This document shows positions 1 to 4,995 of a stretch of 5,522 nucleotides of DNA, piece by piece. Source of the stretch: Fidelibacterota bacterium (GTDB taxonomy: Bacteria > Fidelibacterota > Marinisomatia > Marinisomatales > TCS56); contig JABMPO010000007.1 of the NCBI GenBank assembly GCA_013203015.1, positions 1 to 5,522 of the forward strand. The letters are read 5' to 3'. How positions within the stretch are numbered: the stretch's first letter is position 1; every line of letters begins with the position of its first letter. Made by a program: the position numbers and the translations under genes. The notes under the pieces are model-generated. The model saw nothing but the letters and a program-made list of their open reading frames with translations. It ran no database searches and was not told the DNA's origin.

Positions 1-1
1 A

Positions 2-133
2 ATCCCCAATACCGGTCTCGATGAAGCGGCAATGGATGCGATCCGAAAAACTAGATTCAAACCCGCTAAACAGCGTGACCGTGCAGTTGGTGTCTGGATT
101 TCAATACCGGTCAACTTTAAATTAAGAAATTAA
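2..133 (+). CDS. TonB C-terminal domain protein (3' end only)
   Basis: The last 43 codons of an open frame that enters from the left edge and stops at TAA 131-133. The residues include NTGLDEAAMDAIRKTRF, then KPAKQRDRAVGVWISIPV and the end FKLRN. This is the closing part of the TonB C-terminal fold: a helix with GLDEAA..AI, the F-KPA turn, and the final beta strand with V-IP--F. TonB-family proteins transmit proton-motive-force energy from an inner-membrane ExbB/ExbD motor to outer-membrane transporters; many genomes also carry stand-alone or receptor-linked TonB-domain proteins. Only the tail is visible, so the N-terminal anchor, total length and partner cannot be judged. The fold assignment is fairly secure and the exact role is not. 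The gene converges on the frd operon across a shared terminator. Confidence 0.8.
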   Translation: MPNTGLDEAAMDAIRKTRFKPAKQRDRAVGVWISIPVNFKLRN

Positions 134-182
134 TTGCGGTTGGTTTGGGTATCGCAAAAAATATCCTTTAAATTGAATTAAA

Positions 183-214
183 AAAAAGGCCTCTCAAAAC
201 TGAGCGGCCTTTTT
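183..214. terminator. Bidirectional intrinsic terminator between the TonB-domain gene and frdB
   Basis: An inverted repeat lies between the two convergent genes. AGGCC (187-191) pairs with GGCCT (206-210), and CTCA (193-196) pairs with TGAG (201-204). There is one T/C mismatch between these blocks and the loop is AAAC. An A run on the left (181-187) and a T run on the right (210-214) extend the stem and act as the U tract on each strand. It can end both the + strand TonB-domain transcript and the - strand frdCAB transcript. Confidence 0.85.
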
Positions 215-235
215 AATAACAGATTAGTCGATAAT

Positions 236-961
236 CTATTTTTTAATGGCAATCCCGCTGACCTTACGACGAATGTAGGCAAAAACCTCCAGCAAAGGCA
301 GGTCTTTGGGGCACACATCATCACAAGCCATCATACCGATGCAACCGAATATTCCCTCATCGGTAGACACCAATTCAAACCATTCCTGATCGCCCCGTTC
401 ATCCCGGGGATCAAAGAGGAAGCGACCGATCCGGTTCAGTCCGGCGGCACCGATGAAATCGGGATAAACCTGAGCAGTGGCACAACCAGCGATACAGCAA
501 CCACATTCAATACAGCGCTCCGAATTATAGATTTTTATCGCTGTTTCATTGTCCATCCGTTCTTCAATTGCCTGCGGATCAAATTCCTTATGGTTGTGCA
601 CCCAGGATTCCAGGCGCTCGCCCATTTCACGGAACCAGACACCGGTATCGACCGAAAGATCGCCCAACAGTTTGAAAAATGGCAAAGGGAACAACTCAAT
701 CGTTTCCGGTAGATCGGCAGTCAGTGTGCGGCAAGCCAGGGTTGGCCGGCCGTTGATCACCATGGCACAGGAGCCACAAATACCAGCCCGACAGACGAAA
801 TCAAACATCAAGTCAGGAGCCTGTTGTTCGCGGATCATGTTCAATGCAGTAAACACATTCAAGCGCGGAATTTCTTCCAACCTATAGGCTTCCACATGGG
901 GTTTATCATTCAATTTGGTAGGATTATACCGGAAGATTTTAAAAGTTAATGTCCGTCCCAT
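236..961 (-). CDS. frdB: Fumarate reductase / succinate dehydrogenase iron-sulfur subunit
   Basis: A 241-residue iron-sulfur subunit that passes electrons between the FAD of FrdA and the hemes and quinone of FrdC, on the cytoplasmic face of the membrane. The N-terminal ferredoxin domain carries the [2Fe-2S] ligands Cys57, Cys62, Cys65 and Cys77 (CRAGICGSC, then ACRTL). The C-terminal domain has CIECGCC with Cys150, Cys153 and Cys156, plus Cys217, for the [4Fe-4S] cluster. Cys160, Cys207 and Cys213 would hold the [3Fe-4S] cluster. The start MGR-LT, the DLSVDTG--F segment and GAAGLNR closely resemble Wolinella succinogenes FrdB as I recall it, and the length matches that family. AAGGAG at 968-973 lies 6 bases before the ATG and overlaps the end of frdA, whose stop is 3 bases upstream. 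It is the last gene of the operon. Whether the complex runs as reductase or dehydrogenase in the cell is not decided by this subunit. Confidence 0.95.
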   Translation of the reverse strand: MGRTLTFKIFRYNPTKLNDKPHVEAYRLEEIPRLNVFTALNMIREQQAPDLMFDFVCRAGICGSCAMVINGRPTLACRTLTADLPETIELFPLPFFKLLGDLSVDTGVWFREMGERLESWVHNHKEFDPQAIEERMDNETAIKIYNSERCIECGCCIAGCATAQVYPDFIGAAGLNRIGRFLFDPRDERGDQEWFELVSTDEGIFGCIGMMACDDVCPKDLPLLEVFAYIRRKVSGIAIKK

Positions 962-964
962 TGC

Positions 965-2908
965 CTACTCCTTTCCTTCCAATTTGGCCCGCCAGGCCTC
1001 TTTCGGTAATTTCGTTCCTGTAGGTTCAGCCGGTTGCAAACGACCATTGGTAGTCTGTCCCGGATCAACCTGTTTGTTATATTCATCCACCGATATGTCC
1101 ATATCGATCATATGACCACCACCATAGCCGCGGTCGCCGGGAGGCAAGTCAAGCAAACCCACCGGTTCATAATCGAATACCGGATCGGGTTCGCCTTCCG
1201 CCCAGCGTACCAGAGTACGGTTCAGCCAGTTTTTATCATCACGGGCTGGGTAATCTTCGCGGGAATGGGCACCGCGGGATTCGGTCCGATCCAAGGCACC
1301 CTTGGCGATTACGTAGGCCTGCTTAGCCATCCCCTCTATCCGTAAGGCAATCGACAATTCCGGATTCATGCCCGGTGCTGATGTGCGCACTTTTACATTT
1401 TTCGTACGATCCACTATTATTTTCAATTCATTTACGGCAGTTTGGAGACCTTCGCCAGTGCGGAAAATGTGAACATATTTGGTCAGAATGCGTCCAATCT
1501 CATCCCGTAGTGCATAAACATTTTCCTGGCCGTCACCATTCATTAAGCGATCCATTTTTTTCCGTTCGAGGTCGGCGGCTTCTTCAGCCAATGTAACTTC
1601 AACGTTCAATTCCGCTTTATTAGCAAAGGCGGCGACCTGTTTTCCAACCACCATTCCAGCAACTACCGTCTCAGCCAGAGAATTTCCGCCTAAGCGGTTA
1701 AATCCATGCATATCCCAGCAGGCTACTTCACCGAGGGCGAATAAGCCTTCCATATTGTAAGCTTGACCATCCTTATTAACGCGGATACCTCCCATGGAAT
1801 AGTGCTGGGTCGGTCGTACCGGCACCAGTTCAGTGATGGGGTTTACACCAATGAAGTACATACAGATGTCATAAACTTCGCGCAGTTTGGTCGTAAGATG
1901 GTGTTCACCGAGTTGGCGCAAGTCCAGCCACAGGTGTTCGCCGTAAGCGGACTGTACCCCCTTACCTTTCAGCATATGTTCCTTCATCCGGCGTGATACT
2001 ACATCCCGGGAAGCCAGCTCCATTTTTTCCGGCTCATAGTCGGGCATGAAGCGGTATTCGTCCACATCTAGCAGCAATCCGCCATCGCCCCGGCAGCCTT
2101 CGGTTATCAGAATATCGGTGGGCACGATACCGGTTGGATGAACCTGAACCGCTTCCATATTGCCCAAAGGAACCACGCCGGTCTGCAGAGCCAGCCAGGA
2201 ACCGGTACCTTCGTTGATAACGGCGTTAGTGGATTCACCATAGATGCGACCATAGCCACCGGTTGCGATCACTGTGGCTTTAGCAATGTAAGCCATAATT
2301 TCGCCGTCGCGCAGGGAGCGCACAATGGCGCCGATACAACGGTTATCCTTATGAATCAACCGGAGCGCTTCCATCCGATCATGGACCGGAATACCGAGTT
2401 GCAGAACCATATTATCCATGGTGTACAGTACCGTGTGTCCGGTACCATCGGCTGTGTAGCAAGTCCGCCATTTGGCTGTACCGCCGAACGCCCGGGAGGT
2501 GATTAACCCTTCGTTGGCAAAATCTTCTTCGATCTCGGCTTTTTTACCCTTAATAAAAACCTGTTGCTTACCACCTTTTACCCTATTCCAGGGTACACCG
2601 AAATGAGCCATTTCGCGCATGGCAATGGGGGCATTATCGGCAAAAATACGGGCAACTTCCTGGTCACAACCCCAATCCGAACCCTTCACCGTATCGAGCC
2701 AGTGAACGGTGGGAGTGTCGCCCTCACCCATTACCGTATTTGCCAGGGCGGCCTGCATGCCCCCCTGAGCAGCCGAAGAATGGCTGCGGCGGGGTGGTAC
2801 CAGTGATAAAATTGTTACATCCAGGCCACGCTTGGCACAGGCAATTGCCGTACGTTCACCAGCCAGCCCGGCGCCAATTACCAGCACATCGCTGTTAATA
2901 ATTCTCAT
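965..2908 (-). CDS. frdA: Fumarate reductase / succinate dehydrogenase flavoprotein subunit
   Basis: The catalytic subunit (647 residues), which interconverts succinate and fumarate. The N-terminus has the dinucleotide-binding motif GAGLAG (12-17). His43 in RSHSSAAQGG is the expected covalent 8-alpha-histidyl FAD attachment site. Substrate-site residues expected from Wolinella FrdA are present: His257 (HPTG), Arg301 in SRD (the proton-transfer Arg), His369 (TQHYSMGG) and Arg405 (FNRLGGNS). The C-terminal helical domain is complete. An open frame runs 23 codons further upstream, but the start at 2908 is preferred. There the N-terminus MRIINSDVLVIGAG fits the family, AAGGAG lies 7 bases upstream (2916-2921), and the ATG overlaps the frdC stop as ATGA. 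It is the middle gene of frdCAB, 3 bases from frdB. With the heme-protein anchor and a long capping domain, it belongs to the menaquinone-linked type. The family is certain; the physiological direction is not. Confidence 0.96.
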   Translation of the reverse strand: MRIINSDVLVIGAGLAGERTAIACAKRGLDVTILSLVPPRRSHSSAAQGGMQAALANTVMGEGDTPTVHWLDTVKGSDWGCDQEVARIFADNAPIAMREMAHFGVPWNRVKGGKQQVFIKGKKAEIEEDFANEGLITSRAFGGTAKWRTCYTADGTGHTVLYTMDNMVLQLGIPVHDRMEALRLIHKDNRCIGAIVRSLRDGEIMAYIAKATVIATGGYGRIYGESTNAVINEGTGSWLALQTGVVPLGNMEAVQVHPTGIVPTDILITEGCRGDGGLLLDVDEYRFMPDYEPEKMELASRDVVSRRMKEHMLKGKGVQSAYGEHLWLDLRQLGEHHLTTKLREVYDICMYFIGVNPITELVPVRPTQHYSMGGIRVNKDGQAYNMEGLFALGEVACWDMHGFNRLGGNSLAETVVAGMVVGKQVAAFANKAELNVEVTLAEEAADLERKKMDRLMNGDGQENVYALRDEIGRILTKYVHIFRTGEGLQTAVNELKIIVDRTKNVKVRTSAPGMNPELSIALRIEGMAKQAYVIAKGALDRTESRGAHSREDYPARDDKNWLNRTLVRWAEGEPDPVFDYEPVGLLDLPPGDRGYGGGHMIDMDISVDEYNKQVDPGQTTNGRLQPAEPTGTKLPKEAWRAKLEGKE

Positions 2909-3693
2909 GACAGCACTCCTTCCCAGGGGCCGGCCAATCCAAGTGTGGTGGCGGCGCCAACAATAATGAAGAACCACAATAAGAAGTAGAAAATAATTCG
3001 AGCGTATTTTCGTACAAACCAGGTATCAGCAAACCATTTAACCAACAACCGGTAAACGCCAATAGACATGTGCACTACAACGGTTATCATCAACACCAGA
3101 TAGAGAATCCACAGACCGCTTTCGACGCGGGAAACGGCGATCTCAGCCGAAATACCCGGCGTCTGTCCTTCGATCCCCATGCCCGTGAAGATATTCCAGG
3201 CTACCAGCACCAGATGAAAAGCACCTGCCGCCAGAACTATCATCCCCGTGCGAACCTGCCAGATCCACAACGAGGTCTCAAAATGCTTGCGCAACCGAAT
3301 ATCCGATTTGGGATCCTGCTGCCAGCGATTATTAGCCTTTTTTATGCTTATCCCCAGTTCCATCATTTTTTTACGTTCCTGTAGTTTACCGGGGATTTTG
3401 CGACTGGCCCAAATAAAATGAATAAAAAACACTATTCCAATCCCGATTACCGCCACATGAGCTATAGGCAGCGGGTGCTCCAGCAGCAGGGCCAGCTTAT
3501 CGTAGGCGGCCCGGCCAAACAGAATCGAGCTTTCAAACAGTAAATGAAACCAGATAAAAGCCGCCAGTATTGCCCCGGTGAGTCCACTGATTAATTCATC
3601 ACGGAGGGCTTTGCGGGAAATGCGGTGGGCTTCACTGGTTTTTCCGTGCCGTGATACGGCATCTGGATAGAGTTCGGTGTGCAACGATGTCAT
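2905..3693 (-). CDS. frdC: Di-heme cytochrome b membrane anchor of fumarate reductase / succinate:menaquinone oxidoreductase
   Basis: A 262-residue integral membrane protein of the type B anchor class: one polypeptide, five predicted membrane helices (about 36-58, 77-97, 148-170, 193-217, 233-255) and two b hemes. The four axial histidines align with those of Wolinella FrdC (44, 93, 143, 182): His50 (FIWFHLLFESSILFG), His92 (FFIHF--SRKIP), His160 (GAFHL) and His208 (VVVHMSIGVYRLLVKW). Glu72 falls at the position of Wolinella Glu66, a menaquinol-site residue. The position of Wolinella Glu180, two residues before the last heme histidine, is Val206 here; see the finding. AAGGAG at 3700-3705 lies 6 bases before the ATG. 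It is the first gene of the operon, and its TGA overlaps the frdA ATG. It anchors FrdAB to the inner membrane and exchanges electrons with menaquinone. Confidence 0.92.
   Translation of the reverse strand: MTSLHTELYPDAVSRHGKTSEAHRISRKALRDELISGLTGAILAAFIWFHLLFESSILFGRAAYDKLALLLEHPLPIAHVAVIGIGIVFFIHFIWASRKIPGKLQERKKMMELGISIKKANNRWQQDPKSDIRLRKHFETSLWIWQVRTGMIVLAAGAFHLVLVAWNIFTGMGIEGQTPGISAEIAVSRVESGLWILYLVLMITVVVHMSIGVYRLLVKWFADTWFVRKYARIIFYFLLWFFIIVGAATTLGLAGPWEGVLS
2916..2921 (-). promoter_or_regulatory. Ribosome binding site that fixes the frdA start
   Basis: On the minus strand AAGGAG lies 7 bases before the ATG at 2908, inside the last codons of frdC. It supports translational coupling of frdA to frdC through the ATGA overlap (2905-2908). 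It also argues against the longer open frame that begins at 2977. Confidence 0.85.
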
Positions 3694-3769
3694 TCTAAAC
3701 TCCTTTTTAACATACTAAAATGTGAATAAAAATTAACGACCACCCACTCGATATACAGGAAAAAAGTCG

Positions 3770-3798
3770 TTGAAAACGAAAAAAATTATTAGTATTTA
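3770..3798 (+). promoter_or_regulatory. Candidate sigma-70-type promoter for the leader / kinase-like / trpB2 operon
   Basis: TTGAAA (3770-3775) is separated by exactly 17 bases from TATTTA (3793-3798), close to the -35 and -10 consensus. The predicted transcription start is near 3805. That would give about 155 untranslated bases before the leader peptide and a terminated transcript of roughly 300 nt ending near 4112. Assigned from sequence match alone; the divergent frd promoter must lie in the same stretch but is not clear. Confidence 0.5.
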
Positions 3799-3802
3799 AC
3801 CC

Positions 3803-3881
3803 CAGGGAATAAAACAGCACCAGCGTGTCCCTGACCTAACGTCGGTTCACATCCAGGGTCGGAACTGTAAATCTCTCCTGG
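3803..3881 (+). other. Untranslated leader stretch with two short hairpin candidates
   Basis: CAGGGA (3803-3808) is the reverse complement of TCCCTG (3828-3833), with a 19-base loop. CCAGG (3853-3857) is the reverse complement of CCTGG (3877-3881), with a 19-base loop. Both lie downstream of the 3770-3798 promoter, so they could fold in its RNA. No known riboswitch, tRNA, T-box or other RNA family is recognised. The stems are short and could be chance; no protein gene is seen in this part. Confidence 0.25.
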
Positions 3882-3892
3882 CACAATTATTC

Positions 3893-3916
3893 AATGATAA
3901 TTATGTATTTATCATT
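3893..3916. repeat. Perfect 8+8 inverted repeat, possible operator
   Basis: AATGATAA (3893-3900) and TTATCATT (3909-3916) form a perfect inverted repeat around an 8-base centre. The length and symmetry suit a dimeric DNA-binding protein. It would overlap the -35 of the second candidate promoter (3908-3936) and lie downstream of the first. Being AT-rich in an AT-rich spacer, it could also be chance or a weak RNA hairpin. Confidence 0.35.
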
Positions 3917-3936
3917 TTTACTTTGCACATTAGAAT
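3908..3936 (+). promoter_or_regulatory. Alternative, closer promoter candidate for the attenuator
   Basis: TAGAAT (3931-3936) is a good -10 match. It is preceded, after 17 bases, by a poor -35 (TTTATC, 3908-3913). The start would be near 3943, only about 16 bases before the leader peptide. Its -35 lies in the right arm of the 3893-3916 inverted repeat, so the pair would make a simple repressible promoter. Weaker than the 3770-3798 candidate on consensus grounds. Confidence 0.25.
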
Positions 3937-3958
3937 GGCGCCCCGCTAAGTTTGGCCG

Positions 3959-4051
3959 ATGAATAAAGTAATTATTTCAATCGCGATTTCCAACACGAGC
4001 TCAAATTGGTGGTGGCTTCCTGCGCAATTTCACGAGGCCGTCTGTCGATAG
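3959..4051 (+). CDS. Tryptophan-rich leader peptide (TrpL-like) of a transcription attenuator
   Basis: A 30-codon frame, ATG 3959-3961 to TAG 4049-4051. The peptide begins MNKVIISIAIS and contains SSNWWWLPAQF, then HEAVCR. Three consecutive Trp codons (TGG at 4007, 4010 and 4013) are the hallmark of a trp leader peptide, in which a ribosome waits when charged tRNA-Trp is scarce. Downstream, within 100 bases, lie competing hairpins, an intrinsic terminator and an operon containing a tryptophan synthase-type gene, so context and composition agree. An in-frame TAA at 3947 excludes a longer form. No good Shine-Dalgarno sequence precedes the ATG. The ATG overlaps, as ATGA, the stop of a 19-codon frame at 3903-3962, which might provide coupling. 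The peptide itself probably has no function beyond being translated. No symbol is given because it is not a recognised homologue of Escherichia coli TrpL. Confidence 0.85.
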   Translation: MNKVIISIAISNTSSNWWWLPAQFHEAVCR

Positions 4052-4070
4052 TTAATTAATTACACCAATT
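4004..4070 (+). repeat. Inverted repeat pairing the Trp codons with the post-stop region
   Basis: AATTGGTG (4004-4011), which includes the first Trp codon and part of the second, is the exact reverse complement of CACCAATT (4063-4070), which lies after the leader stop. If paired, it would enclose antiterminator segment 2. It could form only when no ribosome occupies the Trp codons, so it may add a further state to the attenuator. It may also be chance. Confidence 0.35.
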
Positions 4071-4098
4071 CAAAAAATTTCCTAAGACCCGCCTCGTG
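4014..4098 (+). promoter_or_regulatory. Ribosome-mediated trp attenuator: competing 1:2 and 2:3 (antiterminator) pairings
   Basis: Segment 1 (4014-4022, GGCTTCCTG) pairs with segment 2 (4031-4039, CACGAGGCC) with one G-U pair and one C/C mismatch. Segment 2 alternatively pairs perfectly with the terminator: CACGAGGC (4031-4038) with GCCTCGTG (4091-4098). Four more pairs follow after a small internal loop, GTCT (4040-4043) with AGAC (4085-4088). That 2:3 pairing uses up the left arm and loop of the terminator hairpin, so the two are exclusive. A ribosome waiting at the WWW codons (4007-4015) would cover segment 1 and favour antitermination. A ribosome reaching the stop at 4049 would cover segment 2 and allow termination. 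This is the classical trp attenuation logic; the pairings are seen directly and the regulation is inferred. Confidence 0.85.
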
Positions 4099-4112
4099 CG
4101 GGTCTTTTTTTT
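4084..4112 (+). terminator. Intrinsic terminator of the trp attenuator (segments 3:4)
   Basis: AAGACCCGC (4084-4092) is perfectly complementary to GCGGGTCTT (4098-4106). The loop is CTCGT, and eight T residues (4105-4112) overlap the stem end. It lies 13 bases before the start codon of the next gene on the same strand and 32 bases after the leader stop, so it is placed to block transcription into that operon. It does not end any upstream + strand gene in the window, which supports its role as an attenuator. Confidence 0.93.
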
Positions 4113-4125
4113 ACCAAAGAAGAAT

Positions 4126-4953
4126 ATGAAAAACAACAATCTACATATCGGGCAACTACCGGAACTGCGAATAGTTACCAGCGAATCAATAATATTCCAT
4201 GAGCAGCCAGACCGGAATATTAGTGAAAAATTAGTTACTAAGATTACGCAGGACGGCTTTCTTAAAAATCCTCCCATCGTCGGAAAAACAACTACCGGTG
4301 AATATATATTACTGGATGGAGCCAATCGCACCAATGCCCTGATCCGGATGGATATAAAACATATCTGCGTCCAGACGATAAATATGGATGATCCGCTGCT
4401 CACCGTATCCGCCTGGTCACATGCCATCGAAGGATCAATCCGCGATCAGTTACTGCAATGCCTTGATAGACTAGGCGTTGCCTACCTTGAGCAATCCTCC
4501 ATAAGCAATAAAAATGTAAATCTGGCTGAAGTTGTCTTTAAAAATGGTGCCGTGCTGGCCATACCACGATTAGCCACCCTGCCAAAGAATATTTCCCTAT
4601 TACACAGCATCACAAAGCTCTATCTCCACCAGGGCAGGATGGATCGTGTAAGCTATTATCGATTGGGTGACCTGATCAGAAATTACAAGGATTTTTCGGC
4701 ATTATTCAGCTACGCTGAAATAGAAAAAACTGAGCTGGTAAAAATAGCACTTTCCGGTGAAAAAATGCCCAGCGGTATTACCAGGATACAGCTACCAAAG
4801 CGGGTGCTGAATTTTAATATTCCAATTGATGTCCTGGCTGCCAATAAATCTCTGTTAGAAAAAAACAATTGGCTCAATAATAATATACTTGAACGGAAAA
4901 GAGCCAATTCCATTCGCTTCTATCGTGAACCCACTTTCATCTTTGATGACTAA
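4126..4953 (+). CDS. ParB/SbnI/SerK-like protein, possible free-serine kinase
   Basis: A 275-residue soluble protein with no signal peptide or membrane segment. Residues about 15-87 look like the ParB/sulfiredoxin-type domain. FHEQPDRN places Glu26 where archaeal SerK and staphylococcal SbnI have their catalytic Glu. GFLKNPPIV follows, and LLDGANRTNALI (Asp64, Arg68) is the conserved nucleotide-binding loop. Family members I recall often read DGHHR there, so DGANR is a variation. The C-terminal part (217-275) has GITRIQLPKRVLNFNIPIDVL and ends SIRFYREP-FIFDD, a tail I associate with SbnI-like proteins. SbnI and SerK phosphorylate free L-serine to O-phospho-L-serine; SbnI can also bind DNA, so a regulator is the main alternative. 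The ATG at 4126 is chosen because the in-frame GTG at 4096 lies inside the terminator hairpin. Only a weak purine-rich site (AAAGAAGA) precedes it. It is the first gene after the Trp attenuator and 42 bases from trpB2. Fold assignment is moderate to good; kinase activity is inferred. Confidence 0.7.
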   Translation: MKNNNLHIGQLPELRIVTSESIIFHEQPDRNISEKLVTKITQDGFLKNPPIVGKTTTGEYILLDGANRTNALIRMDIKHICVQTINMDDPLLTVSAWSHAIEGSIRDQLLQCLDRLGVAYLEQSSISNKNVNLAEVVFKNGAVLAIPRLATLPKNISLLHSITKLYLHQGRMDRVSYYRLGDLIRNYKDFSALFSYAEIEKTELVKIALSGEKMPSGITRIQLPKRVLNFNIPIDVLAANKSLLEKNNWLNNNILERKRANSIRFYREPTFIFDD

Positions 4954-4980
4954 GAATAACACCCTGAACTACTAACATCC

Positions 4981-4988
4981 AAAAGGAG
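4981..4988 (+). promoter_or_regulatory. Ribosome binding site of trpB2
   Basis: AAAAGGAG ends 7 bases before the ATG at 4996 and fixes the start of a gene whose end is outside the window. It is much stronger than the site of the preceding gene, so trpB2 may be translated more often than the kinase-like protein from the shared transcript. Confidence 0.85.
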
Positions 4989-4995
4989 TAAGACA

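Noticed and set aside
2909..2977. A longer FrdA with 23 extra N-terminal residues.
   Set aside because: The extra part overlaps frdC in another frame and reads unlike the family N-terminus. The ATG at 2908 has AAGGAG at 7 bases and the ATGA overlap.
3694..3800. A specific promoter for frdCAB on the minus strand (for example TAGTAT or TATATC as -10).
   Set aside because: Possible -10 boxes exist, but none has an acceptable -35 at 16-18 bases, so no position is claimed.
3922..3954. A Bacteroidota-type promoter (TTTG at 3922-3925, TAAGTTTG at 3947-3954).
   Set aside because: The second element matches TAnnTTTG, but it would start transcription at or within the leader ATG. The strong Shine-Dalgarno sites of neighbouring genes also do not suit that phylum. 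Kept only as a remote leaderless possibility.
3800..4112. A stand-alone structured RNA such as SRP RNA, tmRNA, 6S RNA or a tRNA in the + strand spacer.
   Set aside because: A GGTTCAC..CCAGGGTCGGAACTG stretch faintly recalls SRP RNA, but the conserved GGAAGG/AGCA core is missing. No tRNA T-arm or tmRNA tag frame is seen, and the WWW leader explains the terminator better.
4000..4112. A T-box riboswitch as the Trp sensor.
   Set aside because: No T-box sequence resembling AGGGUGGNACCGCG is present before the terminator. The translated Trp codons and the 2:3 antiterminator fit ribosome-mediated attenuation.
4096..4125. An extended form of the kinase-like gene starting at GTG 4096, ten codons upstream.
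   Set aside because: The GTG lies in the loop of the attenuator terminator, the extra residues are encoded by the terminator arm and T tract, and no ribosome binding site precedes it.
4056..4427. A minus-strand open frame of 123 codons opposite the kinase-like gene.
   Set aside because: It is antisense to a well-supported gene, runs through the terminator, and has low-complexity residues (FFIFFFGKKK) made from the T tract and A-rich start.
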